DNA of 64,000 nucleotides from Stenotrophomonas sp. SAU14A_NAIMI4_5 (lineage in GTDB: Bacteria; Pseudomonadota; Gammaproteobacteria; Xanthomonadales; Xanthomonadaceae), in the NCBI RefSeq assembly GCF_003086795.1, contig NZ_CP026003.1:3911531-3975530 (forward strand), given 5' to 3'. Under the pieces are notes generated by a model that was not told the origin of the DNA, made no database searches, and worked only from the letters and a program-made list of their open reading frames with translations. The translations under genes and the position numbers were made by a program. The number at the start of each line of letters is the position of its first letter. The stretch's first letter is position 1. This document shows, piece by piece, positions 1-13,262 of this stretch.

Positions 1-844
<844 letters not shown>

Positions 845-848
<4 letters not shown>

Positions 849-2206
849 AACGGCGCTCCTTCACTTTCCTCCTGTTCCTGCGCCTGCTGCCGGTGCTGGC
901 GCTGGCCGCCGCGCTGCCGTGGCTGCTGGCCTACTGGATGAACCACGGCTGGTGGGTGACGGGGATCTCCTCGGTCGTGCTGCTGTCGCTGATGTGGTGG
1001 TCGCTGCGCCGCGCCACCGCACCGGTGCGCTCGCTGATGCGCGCACTGGCCGGCACCACCAGCAGCTATCGCGATGGTGAGTTCAACTTCGGCGTGTACT
1101 GGCCGGGCAACGACGAACTGGGCGACCTGGTGGACGCACACCGCGAACTGGGCGACGTGCTGCGCGAGCAGCGCCAGGGCCTGGTGCAGCGCGAACTGCT
1201 GCTGGACACCATGGTGCAGAACACGCCGGTGGCGATGCTGCTGATCGCGGCCGGTGGCGATGGCATTTCCCGCGTGGTGTTTTCCAACCTGGCTGCACGC
1301 AAGCTGCTGCACGGTGGCTGGAAGCTGGAAGGCCAGCGCATGGAAGAGGTGCTTGAACAGCTGCCGGTGGAACTGCGCGATGCCATCGCACGCGGTGGTG
1401 ACAGCCTGTTCGCGGTGCGCGCGGAAGTCGAGGAGGGCGTCGAGCCCGATGAGGACGACGAGCAGGTCTACCATCTTTCGCGGCGCGCGTTCCATCTGAA
1501 CGGCCGCCCGCACGATCTGCTGCTGGTGCGCCAGCTGACCGCCGAACTGCGCCGCCAGGAAGTGCAGACCTGGAAGAAGGTGATCCGGGTGATCAGCCAC
1601 GAACTGAACAATTCGCTGGCACCGATCGCCTCGCTGGCACATTCCGGCGGCGAACTGGTCAAGCGCGAGCGCTTCGATCGCCTGCCGGAAATCTTCAGCA
1701 CGATCGAAGACCGCGCACGCCATCTGGAGGGCTTCATCCGCGGCTATGCGCGCTTCGCCAAACTGCCGCAGCCGCAGCTGCAGACCGTGCACTGGGCGCC
1801 GTTCCTGTCCAGCCTGCGCCAGCAGATTCCCTTCGGCATGGACCGCGAGCCGGACGAGACGCTGAGCAGCCGCATCGACATCGCCCAGTTCGGCCAGGCG
1901 CTGTTGAACCTGCTGAAGAACTCGCACGAGGCCTGCGCCGAAGCGGAGCCGCCCAACGACGACGTGCAGGTGCAGTTGACGCGGTTGCCGCAGTGGCTGC
2001 GCCTGGACGTGCTGGACCGCGGCAAGGGCATGAACGAGCAGGTGCTGCAGAACGCGCTGATGCCGTTCTACTCAACCAAGCGCAACGGCACCGGCCTGGG
2101 CCTGGCACTGACCCGCGAGATCGTCGAGGCACACGGCGGCAGGGTTTCCCTGCAGAACCGCGGTGATGGCGGCTTGTGCGTGTCGATCCTGCTGCCGGTG
2201 AGTTGA
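845..2206 (+). CDS. two-component sensor histidine kinase, NtrY-like
   Basis: A 453-residue membrane histidine kinase, partner of the upstream sigma-54 regulator (4-base overlap). Two hydrophobic segments lie at about residues 9-31 and 37-54 with almost no periplasmic loop, which suggests sensing in the membrane or cytoplasm. A HAMP/PAS-like linker follows. The H-box SHELNNSLAPI places the phospho-accepting histidine near residue 252. The ATP-binding part shows an N-box (LLNLLKNSHEA), a G1 box (DRGKGM) and a G2 box (GTGLGLAL). The signal is unknown. The 3' end is followed directly by a tandem SMAG array that may act on the transcript end. Confidence 0.92.
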
Positions 2207-2215
2207 CCGGTTGGC

Positions 2216-2487
2216 GGCATCCACGCATGGCGTGGATCTACTACAACGCCGCCAACACCCGGTAGATCCACGCCATGCGTGGATGCGGTTCCGGGTAGCG
2301 CCGGGCCATGCCCGGCGGCAGTAGATCCACGCCATGCGTGGATGCGGTTCCGGATAGCGCCGGGCCATGCCCGGCGGCAGTAGATCCACGCCATGCGTGG
2401 ATGCGGTTCCGGATAGCGCCGGGCCATGCCCGGCGGCAGTAGATCCACGCCATGCGTGGATAGGCCGACCAAGGTCGGCCGCTACCA
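2216..2487 (+). repeat. tandem SMAG (GTAG-palindrome) array, 59-bp unit
   Basis: The array lies between the kinase gene and glmU. A 59-bp unit starts at 2262, 2321, 2380 and 2439 (the last copy is partial). Each unit holds two palindromes headed by GTAG: one with stem ATCCACGC/GCGTGGAT around CAT, and one with stem CGCCGGGC/GCCCGGCG around CAT. An inverted lone copy of the first type precedes the array (2219-2241), and a third stem type (GGCCGACC/GGTCGGCC) ends it. GTAG-headed stem-loops of this kind are the SMAG elements known from S. maltophilia. The placement between the ends of convergent genes fits a role in transcript 3' ends, which is inferred. Confidence 0.85.
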
Positions 2488-2498
2488 ACAGCGGTGCC

Positions 2499-3866
2499 TC
2501 AGCCCTTCTTCACCGGCCGCTTCCAACCGTCGATCGTTTCCTGCCGCGCACGGGCCAGGGTCAGCTTGCCGTCCGGCGCATCACGGGTGATGACCGAGCC
2601 CGCCGCGATGGTCGCGCCTTCGCCGATCGTCACCGGTGCCACCAGCGCACTGTTGGAACCGATGAAGGCCTTGTCGCCGATGGTCGTGGTCGACTTGTTC
2701 ACCCCGTCGTAGTTGCAGGTGATGGTGCCGGCGCCGATGTTGACCTTGCTGCCGATCACTGCATCGCCCAGGTAGGTCAGGTGGTTGGCCTTGCTGCCCA
2801 CGCCCAGGGTGACCTTCTTGGTTTCCACGAAGTTGCCCACGTGCACGCCGTCGGCCAGCACGGTGCCCGGGCGCAGGCGCGCGAACGGGCCGATCTGCGC
2901 GGCACCTTCGGACACCACGCCTTCCAGGTCACAGTGCGCGCGCACTTCGGTACCCGGCCCCAGGCGCACATCCTTCAAGCGGGTGAACGGCCCCACGGTC
3001 ACGCCGTCGGCCAGCTCCACCCTGCCTTCCAGGATCACATCGACATCGATCAGCACGTCGCTGCCGACCGTGACCTCGCCGCGGATATCCAGTCGCGCCG
3101 GATCGAGCACGCGCGCGCCCTGCGTACACAGGGCACGCACCGCGCGGCGCTGCCATGCACGCTCCAGCTGCGACAGCTGCCAGGGATCATTCGCGCCTTC
3201 GGCTTCCTGCGCGTCGGACACCAGCGCCATCTCCGCCGGGGTGTACTCGTGCGCGGCGAAGGCAAACACATCGGTCAAGTAGTACTCGCCCTGCGCGTTG
3301 CTGTTGGAGAGCTGCGACAGCCAGCGGCGCAGCGCGGTCGATTCGGCGGCAATGATGCCGGTATTGATGGTGCGCACCCGCAGCTGATCTTCGTTGGCGT
3401 CCTTCTGCTCGACGATCGAGCCGACCCGGCCTTCGGCATCGCGCAGCACGCGGCCGTAGCCGGTCGGGTCGTCGACCTCGGCCACCAGCACCGCAAGGCG
3501 ACCCGGCTGCGCCAGCAGGTGGCGCAGGGTGTCCGCGCGGATCAGCGGCACGTCGCCGTACAGCACCAGCACCTGCGCCGCATCCGGCACTTCCGGCATC
3601 GCCTGCGCCACCGCATGGCCGGTACCCAGCTGCTGCGCCTGTTCGGCCCACAACAGGTCGGCCTGGTCGGCAAAGCGCTGCCGCACGGCTTCACCGCCAT
3701 GGCCGTACACCACATGGATGGCGGCGGGCTGCAGTTCGCGTGCCGCGGCGATCACATGGGCCAGCATCGGCTGGCCGGCAATCGGCTGCAGCACCTTCGG
3801 CAACACGGATTTCATGCGCTTGCCAGCGCCGGCGGCGAGGATGATGACGTGCAGGGCTTGAGTCAT
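2499..3866 (-). CDS. glmU: bifunctional UDP-N-acetylglucosamine pyrophosphorylase / glucosamine-1-phosphate N-acetyltransferase
   Basis: GlmU makes UDP-GlcNAc for peptidoglycan and LPS in two steps: acetylation of glucosamine-1-phosphate by the C-terminal domain, then uridylylation by the N-terminal domain. The 455-residue length matches the family. The N-terminus has the nucleotidyltransferase signature [11 protein letters not shown] with the following PK. The C-terminal half is a left-handed beta-helix with hexapeptide repeats (for example [11 protein letters not shown] and [11 protein letters not shown]). It lies close to the ATP synthase operon on the same strand, as in many gammaproteobacteria, but a GtrA-like gene on the other strand separates them, so it probably has its own promoter. 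Confidence 0.97.
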   Translation of the reverse strand: MTQALHVIILAAGAGKRMKSVLPKVLQPIAGQPMLAHVIAAARELQPAAIHVVYGHGGEAVRQRFADQADLLWAEQAQQLGTGHAVAQAMPEVPDAAQVLVLYGDVPLIRADTLRHLLAQPGRLAVLVAEVDDPTGYGRVLRDAEGRVGSIVEQKDANEDQLRVRTINTGIIAAESTALRRWLSQLSNSNAQGEYYLTDVFAFAAHEYTPAEMALVSDAQEAEGANDPWQLSQLERAWQRRAVRALCTQGARVLDPARLDIRGEVTVGSDVLIDVDVILEGRVELADGVTVGPFTRLKDVRLGPGTEVRAHCDLEGVVSEGAAQIGPFARLRPGTVLADGVHVGNFVETKKVTLGVGSKANHLTYLGDAVIGSKVNIGAGTITCNYDGVNKSTTTIGDKAFIGSNSALVAPVTIGEGATIAAGSVITRDAPDGKLTLARARQETIDGWKRPVKKG

Positions 3867-3948
3867 GGGGCAGCGGTCCGTGGTTCGTTGCCGGTGATTC
3901 TAGAGCGTCGGCCGTTAACATGGCGGCCTGCCTGCCTCGATTGCCGCC

Positions 3949-4335
3949 ATGAGCCTGCTCCGCCAGGGAAGCGCCTACATCGTCATCGGCCTGCTGCAGC
4001 TGGTGCTGGACTGGCTGGTGTTTGTCGCCCTCACGGCGGCGGGCGTGCCGGTGGCCCCGGGCAACATCGCCGGGCGCGTGGCCGGCATGCTGCTGGGCTT
4101 CTGGTTGAACGGGCGGATCACCTTCGCCGATGCGCAGGGCCGGCAGCGCCTGGGCTGGCGGCGCTTCGCCCGCTTCCTGCCGCTGTGGCTGCTGCTGACC
4201 GTGGCCAGCACGCTGCTGGTGTCCGCCGCCCACCATGCGCTGGGCCTGCAATACGCCTGGCTGGCGAAGCCACTGGTGGAAGCAGCGCTGGCCGCGGTGT
4301 CGTTCCTGCTGATGCGCTACGTGGTCTACCGCTGA
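3949..4335 (+). CDS. GtrA-like family membrane protein
   Basis: A 128-residue, strongly hydrophobic protein with about four predicted membrane helices, matching the compact GtrA family. GtrA proteins are linked to flipping of lipid-linked glucose or to other cell-surface glycan modification. The conserved-looking segment N(I/V)AGR-GMLLGFWLNGRITF lies in the middle. It stands alone on the plus strand between two minus-strand genes (glmU and atpC). No glycosyltransferase partner is next to it, so the substrate is unknown. The ATG at 3949 is the only good start near the open end of the frame. Confidence 0.8.
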   Translation: MSLLRQGSAYIVIGLLQLVLDWLVFVALTAAGVPVAPGNIAGRVAGMLLGFWLNGRITFADAQGRQRLGWRRFARFLPLWLLLTVASTLLVSAAHHALGLQYAWLAKPLVEAALAAVSFLLMRYVVYR

Positions 4336-4375
4336 CGGCTGACTCTATCCGTCGGGGCTGGGGGAAAACCTACCC

Positions 4376-4464
4376 GGTAGAGTCGACCGTTGGTCGACTG
4401 CTCTTTCGCGGGGCCGCTTGAAACCCGCGCTGCGCGCGATAGTCGACCAACGGTCGACTCTACC
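4376..4464. repeat. SMAG repeat, inverted dimer (TCGACCGTTGGTCGA stem)
   Basis: Two GTAG-headed palindromes face each other: GGTAGAGTCGACCGTTGGTC on the left and its inverted copy ending GACTCTACC on the right. About 40 bases lie between, including GCTGCGCGCGATAGTCGAC, a linker that recurs at other dimers in this window. It sits just beyond the end of the gtrA-like gene and next to the ATP synthase terminator. Confidence 0.85.
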
Positions 4465-4479
4465 AACGCTGACGGCACA

Positions 4480-4509
4480 AACAAAAACGCCGGCACGAGG
4501 CCGGCGTTT
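4480..4509 (-). terminator. rho-independent terminator of the ATP synthase operon
   Basis: A 10-bp GC-rich stem (AAACGCCGGC at 4485-4494 with GCCGGCGTTT at 4500-4509) closes on a 5-base loop. On the minus strand it is followed by a T-rich run (TTTTGTTTG). It lies 20 bases beyond the atpC stop codon. Confidence 0.85.
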
Positions 4510-4529
4510 CTGCGGGTGTGGCGCGAACC

Positions 4530-4952
4530 TCAGTGCTTGAGGGTCTTGCGCAGGCGCTCCAGCGCCTGCAGCTGCACCACGGCCTCAGCCAGCTTCTGCT
4601 GGGCTTCGGCCACTTCCATGGCTTCACCGCGGTTGGCCAGGATGCGCTCGGCTTCTTCCTTGGCCTTGCGGACCGAGGCTTCGTCGATGTCCTGCGCGCG
4701 GATCGCGGTGTCGGCCAGCACGGTCACCACCTGCGGCTGCACTTCCAGGATGCCGCCGGAAATGGCGAAATCCAGCTGCTCGCCGTTCGGCGTGGTCACC
4801 ACGACCTTGCCCGGCTTCAGACGGGTGATCAGCGGTGCGTGCTTGGGCGCGATGCCCAGTTCGCCGAGCTCACCCGTAGCCACGACCAGAGTCGCTTCAC
4901 CACGGAAGATTTCCTGCTCGGCGCTGACGATGTCGCAACGGATGGTGCTCAT
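4530..4952 (-). CDS. atpC: F1Fo ATP synthase subunit epsilon
   Basis: The epsilon subunit of the F1 central stalk, 140 residues as is usual. It couples the c-ring to gamma and acts as an intrinsic inhibitor of ATP hydrolysis. The N-terminal beta-sandwich begins [16 protein letters not shown] and holds the conserved GELGI-P-HAPL segment. The C-terminal helical hairpin ([20 protein letters not shown]) is present. It is the last gene of the operon, 2 bases after atpD, and is followed by a clear terminator. Confidence 0.97.
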   Translation of the reverse strand: MSTIRCDIVSAEQEIFRGEATLVVATGELGELGIAPKHAPLITRLKPGKVVVTTPNGEQLDFAISGGILEVQPQVVTVLADTAIRAQDIDEASVRKAKEEAERILANRGEAMEVAEAQQKLAEAVVQLQALERLRKTLKH

Positions 4953-4954
4953 GA

Positions 4955-7263
<2,309 letters not shown>

Positions 7264-7279
7264 CTCTTGTTTCCCGTGG

Positions 7280-7336
7280 CGCGGGGCTGTTGCCCCGCGT
7301 TGTTCAACCGTTTGAGCGGGGCGAGCCCCGCTCTAC
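7280..7336 (-). repeat. two hairpins in the atpA-atpG gap, one SMAG-like
   Basis: Read on the operon strand, the gap holds GTAGAGCGGGGCTCGCCCCGC (7314-7336), a GTAG-headed palindrome in the SMAG format, followed by a second hairpin with stem GCGGGGC/GCCCCGC (7280-7300). Both are transcribed inside the operon. A role in mRNA processing or stability is possible but inferred. Confidence 0.6.
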
Positions 7337-7346
7337 GAGCGCTGGA

Positions 7347-8900
<1,554 letters not shown>

Positions 8901-8938
8901 GTCCTAGTGCCGGCAGCGGGGCCGGACGTTAAATGAAT

Positions 8939-9466
8939 TCAGTTAGCGAGCGCGGTCTGCAGACGGGCCAGCTTGCCCTTCAGCGAACCATCGATGACCA
9001 CGTCGCCGGCGTCGATGACGGCACCGCCGATCAGCGAGGCATCGACCGCGGTGGTCACGTCGACCTCGCGGTTGAAGCGCTTGCGCAGCGCGACCTTGAT
9101 CGCGTCCAGCTCACCGGCCGACAGTTCGGCCGCCGAGGTCACCGTGGCCTTGACCACGTGCTCGGCTTCGGCGCGCAGGGCGTCGAACATGCCAGCGATT
9201 TCCGGCAGCAGCGGCAGACGATGCGATTCGGCCAGCACGGCGAGGAAACGCGAGTAGGTCTCACCGTGGGTTTCCGGTGCCAGCAGTGCGACGGCTTCGT
9301 CGCGACCCAGCTCCGGGTTGGCGAGCAGGGCCGCCACGCGCGGGTCGGCGGCGACGTGGGCGGAGAACGCCAGGGCGTCCGACCACGGCGCGAACGTGCC
9401 TTCGTCACGCGCGGTCGCGAAGGCGGCGCGGGCGTACGGGCGGGCAAGCGTGAGGGCCTGGCTCAT
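8939..9466 (-). CDS. atpH: F1Fo ATP synthase subunit delta
   Basis: The delta subunit (175 residues) sits on top of F1 and ties it to the peripheral stalk. The N-terminus [19 protein letters not shown] matches the family pattern LARPYA-A-F. The C-terminal domain has the usual segment ending [21 protein letters not shown]. It lies 2 bases after atpF. Confidence 0.96.
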   Translation of the reverse strand: MSQALTLARPYARAAFATARDEGTFAPWSDALAFSAHVAADPRVAALLANPELGRDEAVALLAPETHGETYSRFLAVLAESHRLPLLPEIAGMFDALRAEAEHVVKATVTSAAELSAGELDAIKVALRKRFNREVDVTTAVDASLIGGAVIDAGDVVIDGSLKGKLARLQTALAN

Positions 9467-9468
9467 CC

Positions 9469-9939
9469 TTAGATCTCCGAGGCCAGCTCGTCGAGCAGCG
9501 CCTTGTGGGCGTTGGCGTCGATTTCGCGCTTGAGCAGCTTTTCGGCACCGGTCACGGCCAGCGCGGACACCTGCTTGCGCAGATCTTCACGGGCACGGTT
9601 GGCGGCGGCGTCGATCTCAGCCTGGGCCAGTTCCTTCTGACGGGTGGCTTCGGTGATCGCTTCGTTACGGGCAGCATCAACGATCTGGTTGGCGCGCGCG
9701 TGGGCCTGGTCGATGATCTCGTTGGCCTTGGTGCGTGCTTCTTTCAGCGCTTCGTTGACCTTCTCCTGCGCCTGGGCCAGATCTTTCTGGCTGCGGTCGG
9801 CAGCAGCGAGGCCTTCAGCGATCTTCTGCTGGCGCTCTTCGATCGCGTTCATCAGCGGCGGCCAGATCTTGGTCGCGATGATCCAGATCAGACCAGCGAA
9901 GGCGAGCGCCTGCGCAAGAAGGGTGAAATTGATATTCAT
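9469..9939 (-). CDS. atpF: F1Fo ATP synthase subunit b
   Basis: The peripheral-stalk b subunit, 156 residues from the chosen ATG at 9939. The N-terminus [20 protein letters not shown] is a single membrane helix. The rest is a long charged coiled coil rich in Ala, Glu, Lys and Gln, which dimerises and reaches up to delta. The frame is open for 28 codons further upstream, but that stretch is not b-like and the ATG at 9939 follows a GAG-containing ribosome binding site. Confidence 0.96.
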   Translation of the reverse strand: MNINFTLLAQALAFAGLIWIIATKIWPPLMNAIEERQQKIAEGLAAADRSQKDLAQAQEKVNEALKEARTKANEIIDQAHARANQIVDAARNEAITEATRQKELAQAEIDAAANRAREDLRKQVSALAVTGAEKLLKREIDANAHKALLDELASEI

Positions 9940-10045
9940 GGTTAGCTCGATCGCTGGTTTCGGGGTGGACGCGCCGCCGAAGCGGCGCATCCGGCCTTCA
10001 TCCGAAACCGGGTGCATCAGCACCCGGTCGTCTCAAACCGCTGTA

Positions 10046-10366
<321 letters not shown>

Positions 10367-10423
10367 CTAAGTTGCTAAGGGTGATGAAACGGATGAAGGT
10401 GAAACTGGTTGAAGCTTGGAACT

Positions 10424-11224
10424 TTAGTGAGCGTCTTCCGACAGGCTCAGGTACACGATCGACAGCATCATGAAGATGAAGGCCTGCAGCGGGATCACCA
10501 GCAGGTGGAACAGCATCCAGCCCAGACCGAATGCACCACCGGCAATGGCACCGAAGAAACCGGCACCACCCAGCACCCAGATCAGCAGGAACACGATTTC
10601 GCCGCCGAACATGTTGCCGAACAGTCGCATCGCCAGCGAGATCGGCTTGCTCAGCCACTCGACGATGTTGAGGATCAGGTTGAACGGCATCATCCACTTG
10701 CCGAACGGCGCCGTCAGGAATTCCTTGATGAAGCCCAGCAGGCCTTTCGACTTCAGCGCGAAGAACAGCATCAGGAAGAACACGCTGAAGGCCATGCCCA
10801 GGGTGGCGTTGACGTCAGCGGTCGGCACCGGCTTCCAGTAGTGGACACCAGCCATTTCCAGCGGCTTGGCGATGAAATCGGCCGGGATCATCTTCAGCAG
10901 ATTCATCAGCAGAATCCAGAAGAAGATGGTGATGGCGATCGGCGTGACCAGCTTGCTCTTGCCGTGGTAGGTGTCCTTGGCCTGGCGGTCAACGAACTCC
11001 AGGCAGATTTCCACGAAGGCCTGCCACTTGCCCGGCACGCCGGCGGTGGCCTTGCGGGTACCCATCCAGAACGCGACCACGATCACCAGGCCCATCAGGA
11101 CGGCGGTGAGGAAGGTATCGACGTGGATGTGCCAGAACATCCCTTCGCCGTTGCCGACCGGTGCGGTCAGGTTCTGCAGGTGATGCTGGATGTAGCTGGT
11201 AGGGGTTAGAGCCTCGCCCGCCAT
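10424..11224 (-). CDS. atpB: F1Fo ATP synthase subunit a
   Basis: The a subunit (266 residues) forms the two proton half-channels next to the c-ring. It has five to six membrane helices. The essential arginine is in SLAMRLFGNMFGGEI, and the family helix following it (LLVIPLQAFIFMMLSIVYLS) is present near the C-terminus. It lies between atpI and atpE in the usual order. Confidence 0.97.
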   Translation of the reverse strand: MAGEALTPTSYIQHHLQNLTAPVGNGEGMFWHIHVDTFLTAVLMGLVIVVAFWMGTRKATAGVPGKWQAFVEICLEFVDRQAKDTYHGKSKLVTPIAITIFFWILLMNLLKMIPADFIAKPLEMAGVHYWKPVPTADVNATLGMAFSVFFLMLFFALKSKGLLGFIKEFLTAPFGKWMMPFNLILNIVEWLSKPISLAMRLFGNMFGGEIVFLLIWVLGGAGFFGAIAGGAFGLGWMLFHLLVIPLQAFIFMMLSIVYLSLSEDAH

Positions 11225-11254
11225 GTGTCCGGAACCTTAGTTAATTGAATTCTG

Positions 11255-11635
11255 TCAACGCCTGGCCAGAGCCAGGACCTGGAACATCAAACCGACGGCG
11301 ATACCGGCCAACAGCGCCAATGCAGGCAGCTTGAAGACCAGGAAACCCGCCAGCAGGACGCCGAAAACGACTGCCCACTTCGCAACGACCGCAATGATCA
11401 GGCGCGCCATCGCCGAACCTGCTGCGACTGCCCCCCCGCTCAGTGCCATCCGTGCCGCCACCCAGCCCCCGGCCGAGACCGCCACGCCGGACAGCAGCGC
11501 ACCCAGTGCGGCCTTCTGCCCCGCCAGCAGCAGGAATGCCAGGGCCAGGACAGCCACTGCGACCAGCGGATAGACCGCGGCGCGCAGCATCAGTCGCCGA
11601 CCCGCTTCAACGGAGTTCAGCACAGGATGTCCCAC
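11255..11635 (-). CDS. atpI: ATP synthase-associated protein I
   Basis: A 126-residue protein with four hydrophobic segments at the head of the ATP synthase operon, which is the standard place for AtpI. AtpI helps c-ring assembly and is not part of the final enzyme. Sequence identity in this family is low, so the call rests mainly on position and membrane pattern. The start is uncertain: GTG codons at 11635 and 11623 are both possible and neither has a strong ribosome binding site. Confidence 0.8.
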   Translation of the reverse strand: MGHPVLNSVEAGRRLMLRAAVYPLVAVAVLALAFLLLAGQKAALGALLSGVAVSAGGWVAARMALSGGAVAAGSAMARLIIAVVAKWAVVFGVLLAGFLVFKLPALALLAGIAVGLMFQVLALARR

Positions 11636-11692
11636 ATGGTTCTTGTGAAGGGCGGAGGCCGTTACAGCGTGCGTGCCTCATCGAGCCGCCAA

Positions 11693-11722
11693 ATTATAGC
11701 AATGGGACAATTTGTGAGACAA
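11693..11722 (-). promoter_or_regulatory. predicted sigma-70 promoter of the ATP synthase operon
   Basis: On the minus strand a perfect -10 hexamer TATAAT (11693-11698) is preceded, after 18 bases, by TTGTCT (11717-11722), a 4/6 match to the -35 box. Transcription would start near 11686, about 50 bases before atpI. The local DNA is much more AT-rich than its surroundings. Confidence 0.65.
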
Positions 11723-12082
11723 CCGCTGCCTGTTCATCCACGGAGCCGCAAGTTGCCGAATCGGCAGGATTTTTACGGCCCTCAGGGGGACAATAGCGTC
11801 CGCGCCATGTTGCGATGCAGCGTATTCAACTTTGGTCGCAGGCCACGGAACTTTCCCGCGCGCCGCCGGTCCTACCTTTCGACCTGCCTGCAGCAACCTC
11901 GTCGACGCTTCGCCCCGCAGGTCCCAGGATGGCCCCGTAGTCCGCTCCGGGGCCATCTTCTTTGCAGCGCCATGACGGCGCTGAACCGTCCACGCGACGT
12001 GGACCATACGTTCACGTAGGGTGGACGCGCACGTTAGGCACAGTGGCCTTCATTCCGAATTAACCACTGCAAGGACTCTGCG
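11723..12082. other. intergenic region with orphan terminator-like hairpin
   Basis: No convincing coding frame lies in these 360 bases. At 11928-11957 a 9-bp stem (GATGGCCCC with GGGGCCATC) is followed by TTCTTT, a plausible plus-strand terminator with no gene before it. The stretch before it (about 11790-11927) could therefore be a small RNA, but I see no clear promoter and recognise no RNA family. Confidence 0.35.
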
Positions 12083-12901
12083 ATGCGCTCCGTACCCACC
12101 CTGCTCGCCCTCTCGCTGCTCGCCGCCGGCGCCTCGTTCGCCAATGCCGCCCATGCTGCCGAGGGCGATCCGCGCTTCACGCTGCGCGTGGGTGCCATGA
12201 ACATCGAGAACGACAACACCATCCGCGGCAACACCACCGTTGCCGGCCAGGACGTCAATGTCAGCGAAGATTTCAAGATGGGCGGCAAGGAGTGGGAGCC
12301 GCGCATTGACGGCGTGTTCCGCTTCAGCGACCGCCAGCGCCTGATCTTCGACTACTTCAAGTGGGACAAGGACCGCCGCGAGACCCTGGATGACGGCATC
12401 GCCTTCGGCCAGATCAACGTGCCGGAAGGCAGCTTCGTCAAGGCCGAACTGAAGTACCAGGTGGCCAGCCTGGTGTACGACTACTCCGTCGTGGACACCG
12501 AGAAGTTCGACCTGGGCCTGCAGCTGGGTGCCGAGTGGGCCAAGGTGAGCGCCAAGGGCTTTGCCGACCTGGGCAACGTCTACAACGGTCGCTTCCTGGA
12601 TGAGAGCGAGAGCGGCGTGGCCCCGGTGGTTGGCGCGCGCCTGAGCTTCACCCCGGCCGACCGCTGGCTGATCAACATCCAGGGCCAGTACCTGAACACC
12701 AAGTGGGGCAGCTTCGACGACTACGACGGCGACCTGAGCCGCGCCAACGCCATCGTCGAATACCGCTTCACCGAGACCTTCGGCGTGTTCGCCGGCTATG
12801 ACTGGTTCAAGCTGGACGTGGACCAGAAGGGCAGCGACGGCGTCCTCGGCCTGAAGCAGGAATTCAAGGGCCCGGTGGCCGGCATCAGCATGACCTTCTG
12901 A
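12083..12901 (+). CDS. outer membrane beta-barrel protein
   Basis: A 272-residue protein with a signal peptide (residues 1 to about 25, ending ANAAHA) and a mature part made of alternating strands. It ends in Phe, as outer-membrane barrels do (GISMTF). Repeated strand-like segments such as YFKWDKDRR, LKYQVASLVYDYSVV and AIVEYRFTETFGVFAGYDW suggest a barrel of about ten strands. The family is not certain; it resembles OmpW/porin-like proteins of Xanthomonadaceae. It is monocistronic, with a strong terminator 25 bases after the stop. Confidence 0.75.
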   Translation: MRSVPTLLALSLLAAGASFANAAHAAEGDPRFTLRVGAMNIENDNTIRGNTTVAGQDVNVSEDFKMGGKEWEPRIDGVFRFSDRQRLIFDYFKWDKDRRETLDDGIAFGQINVPEGSFVKAELKYQVASLVYDYSVVDTEKFDLGLQLGAEWAKVSAKGFADLGNVYNGRFLDESESGVAPVVGARLSFTPADRWLINIQGQYLNTKWGSFDDYDGDLSRANAIVEYRFTETFGVFAGYDWFKLDVDQKGSDGVLGLKQEFKGPVAGISMTF

Positions 12902-12923
12902 TCGAACGTTACCCGATCTCTCC

Positions 12924-12959
12924 AACGCGGCGCCCGGGCAACCGGCGCCGCGTTTTTTT
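12924..12959 (+). terminator. rho-independent terminator after the outer membrane protein gene
   Basis: An 11-bp stem (AACGCGGCGCC at 12924-12934 with GGCGCCGCGTT at 12944-12954) has a 9-base loop and is followed by a run of T. Confidence 0.9.
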
Positions 12960-12974
12960 GTGCCGCGTGGGAGC

Positions 12975-13063
12975 GGTAGAGTCGACTGTCAGTCGACTGC
13001 ACTTCGCGGGGACAGCTGAAAGCCGGCGCTGCGCGCGATAGTCGACTGACAGTCGACTCTACC
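12975..13063. repeat. SMAG repeat, inverted dimer (TCGACTGTCAGTCGA stem)
   Basis: A GGTAG-headed palindrome with stem TCGACTG/CAGTCGA faces its inverted copy ending in CTCTACC. The spacer carries GCTGCGCGCGATAGTCGAC, shared with other dimers. Confidence 0.85.
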
Positions 13064-13107
13064 CCTCTGCCGGACCGCCGGGATACCCGAGCTGCGCACG
13101 CTCGGCC

Positions 13108-13196
13108 GGTAGAGTCGACTGTCAGTCGACTGCCCTTCGCCGGAACCCATGCAGGCCCGCGCTGCGCGCGATAGTCGACTGACAGTCGACTCTACC
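13108..13196. repeat. SMAG repeat, second inverted dimer (same stem)
   Basis: A second dimer with the same TCGACTGTCAGTCGA stem, 44 bases after the first. The two dimers together fill the gap between the outer membrane protein gene and lpdA. Nothing coding is seen between 12902 and 13262. Confidence 0.85.
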
Positions 13197-13214
13197 CCGG
13201 ACGTTCCCGCAAAC

Positions 13215-13241
13215 AAAAAACCCGGCTTTCGCCGGGTTTTT
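13215..13241 (-). terminator. bidirectional terminator, end of aceF-lpdA
   Basis: The stem CCCGGC/GCCGGG with a 4-base loop is flanked by A6 on the left and T5 on the right, so it can stop transcription in both directions. It lies 20 bases beyond the lpdA stop. Confidence 0.85.
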
Positions 13242-13262
13242 CGTGTGCAACGCGCAGGCGCG

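Noticed and set aside
2207..2498. Regular repeats considered as a CRISPR array
   Set aside because: The 59-bp unit has no unique spacers; both palindromes are inside the repeat and match SMAG elements.
2367..4421. A 684-codon plus-strand frame across glmU
   Set aside because: It is the antisense shadow of glmU plus the SMAG array and has His/Arg-rich low-complexity composition.
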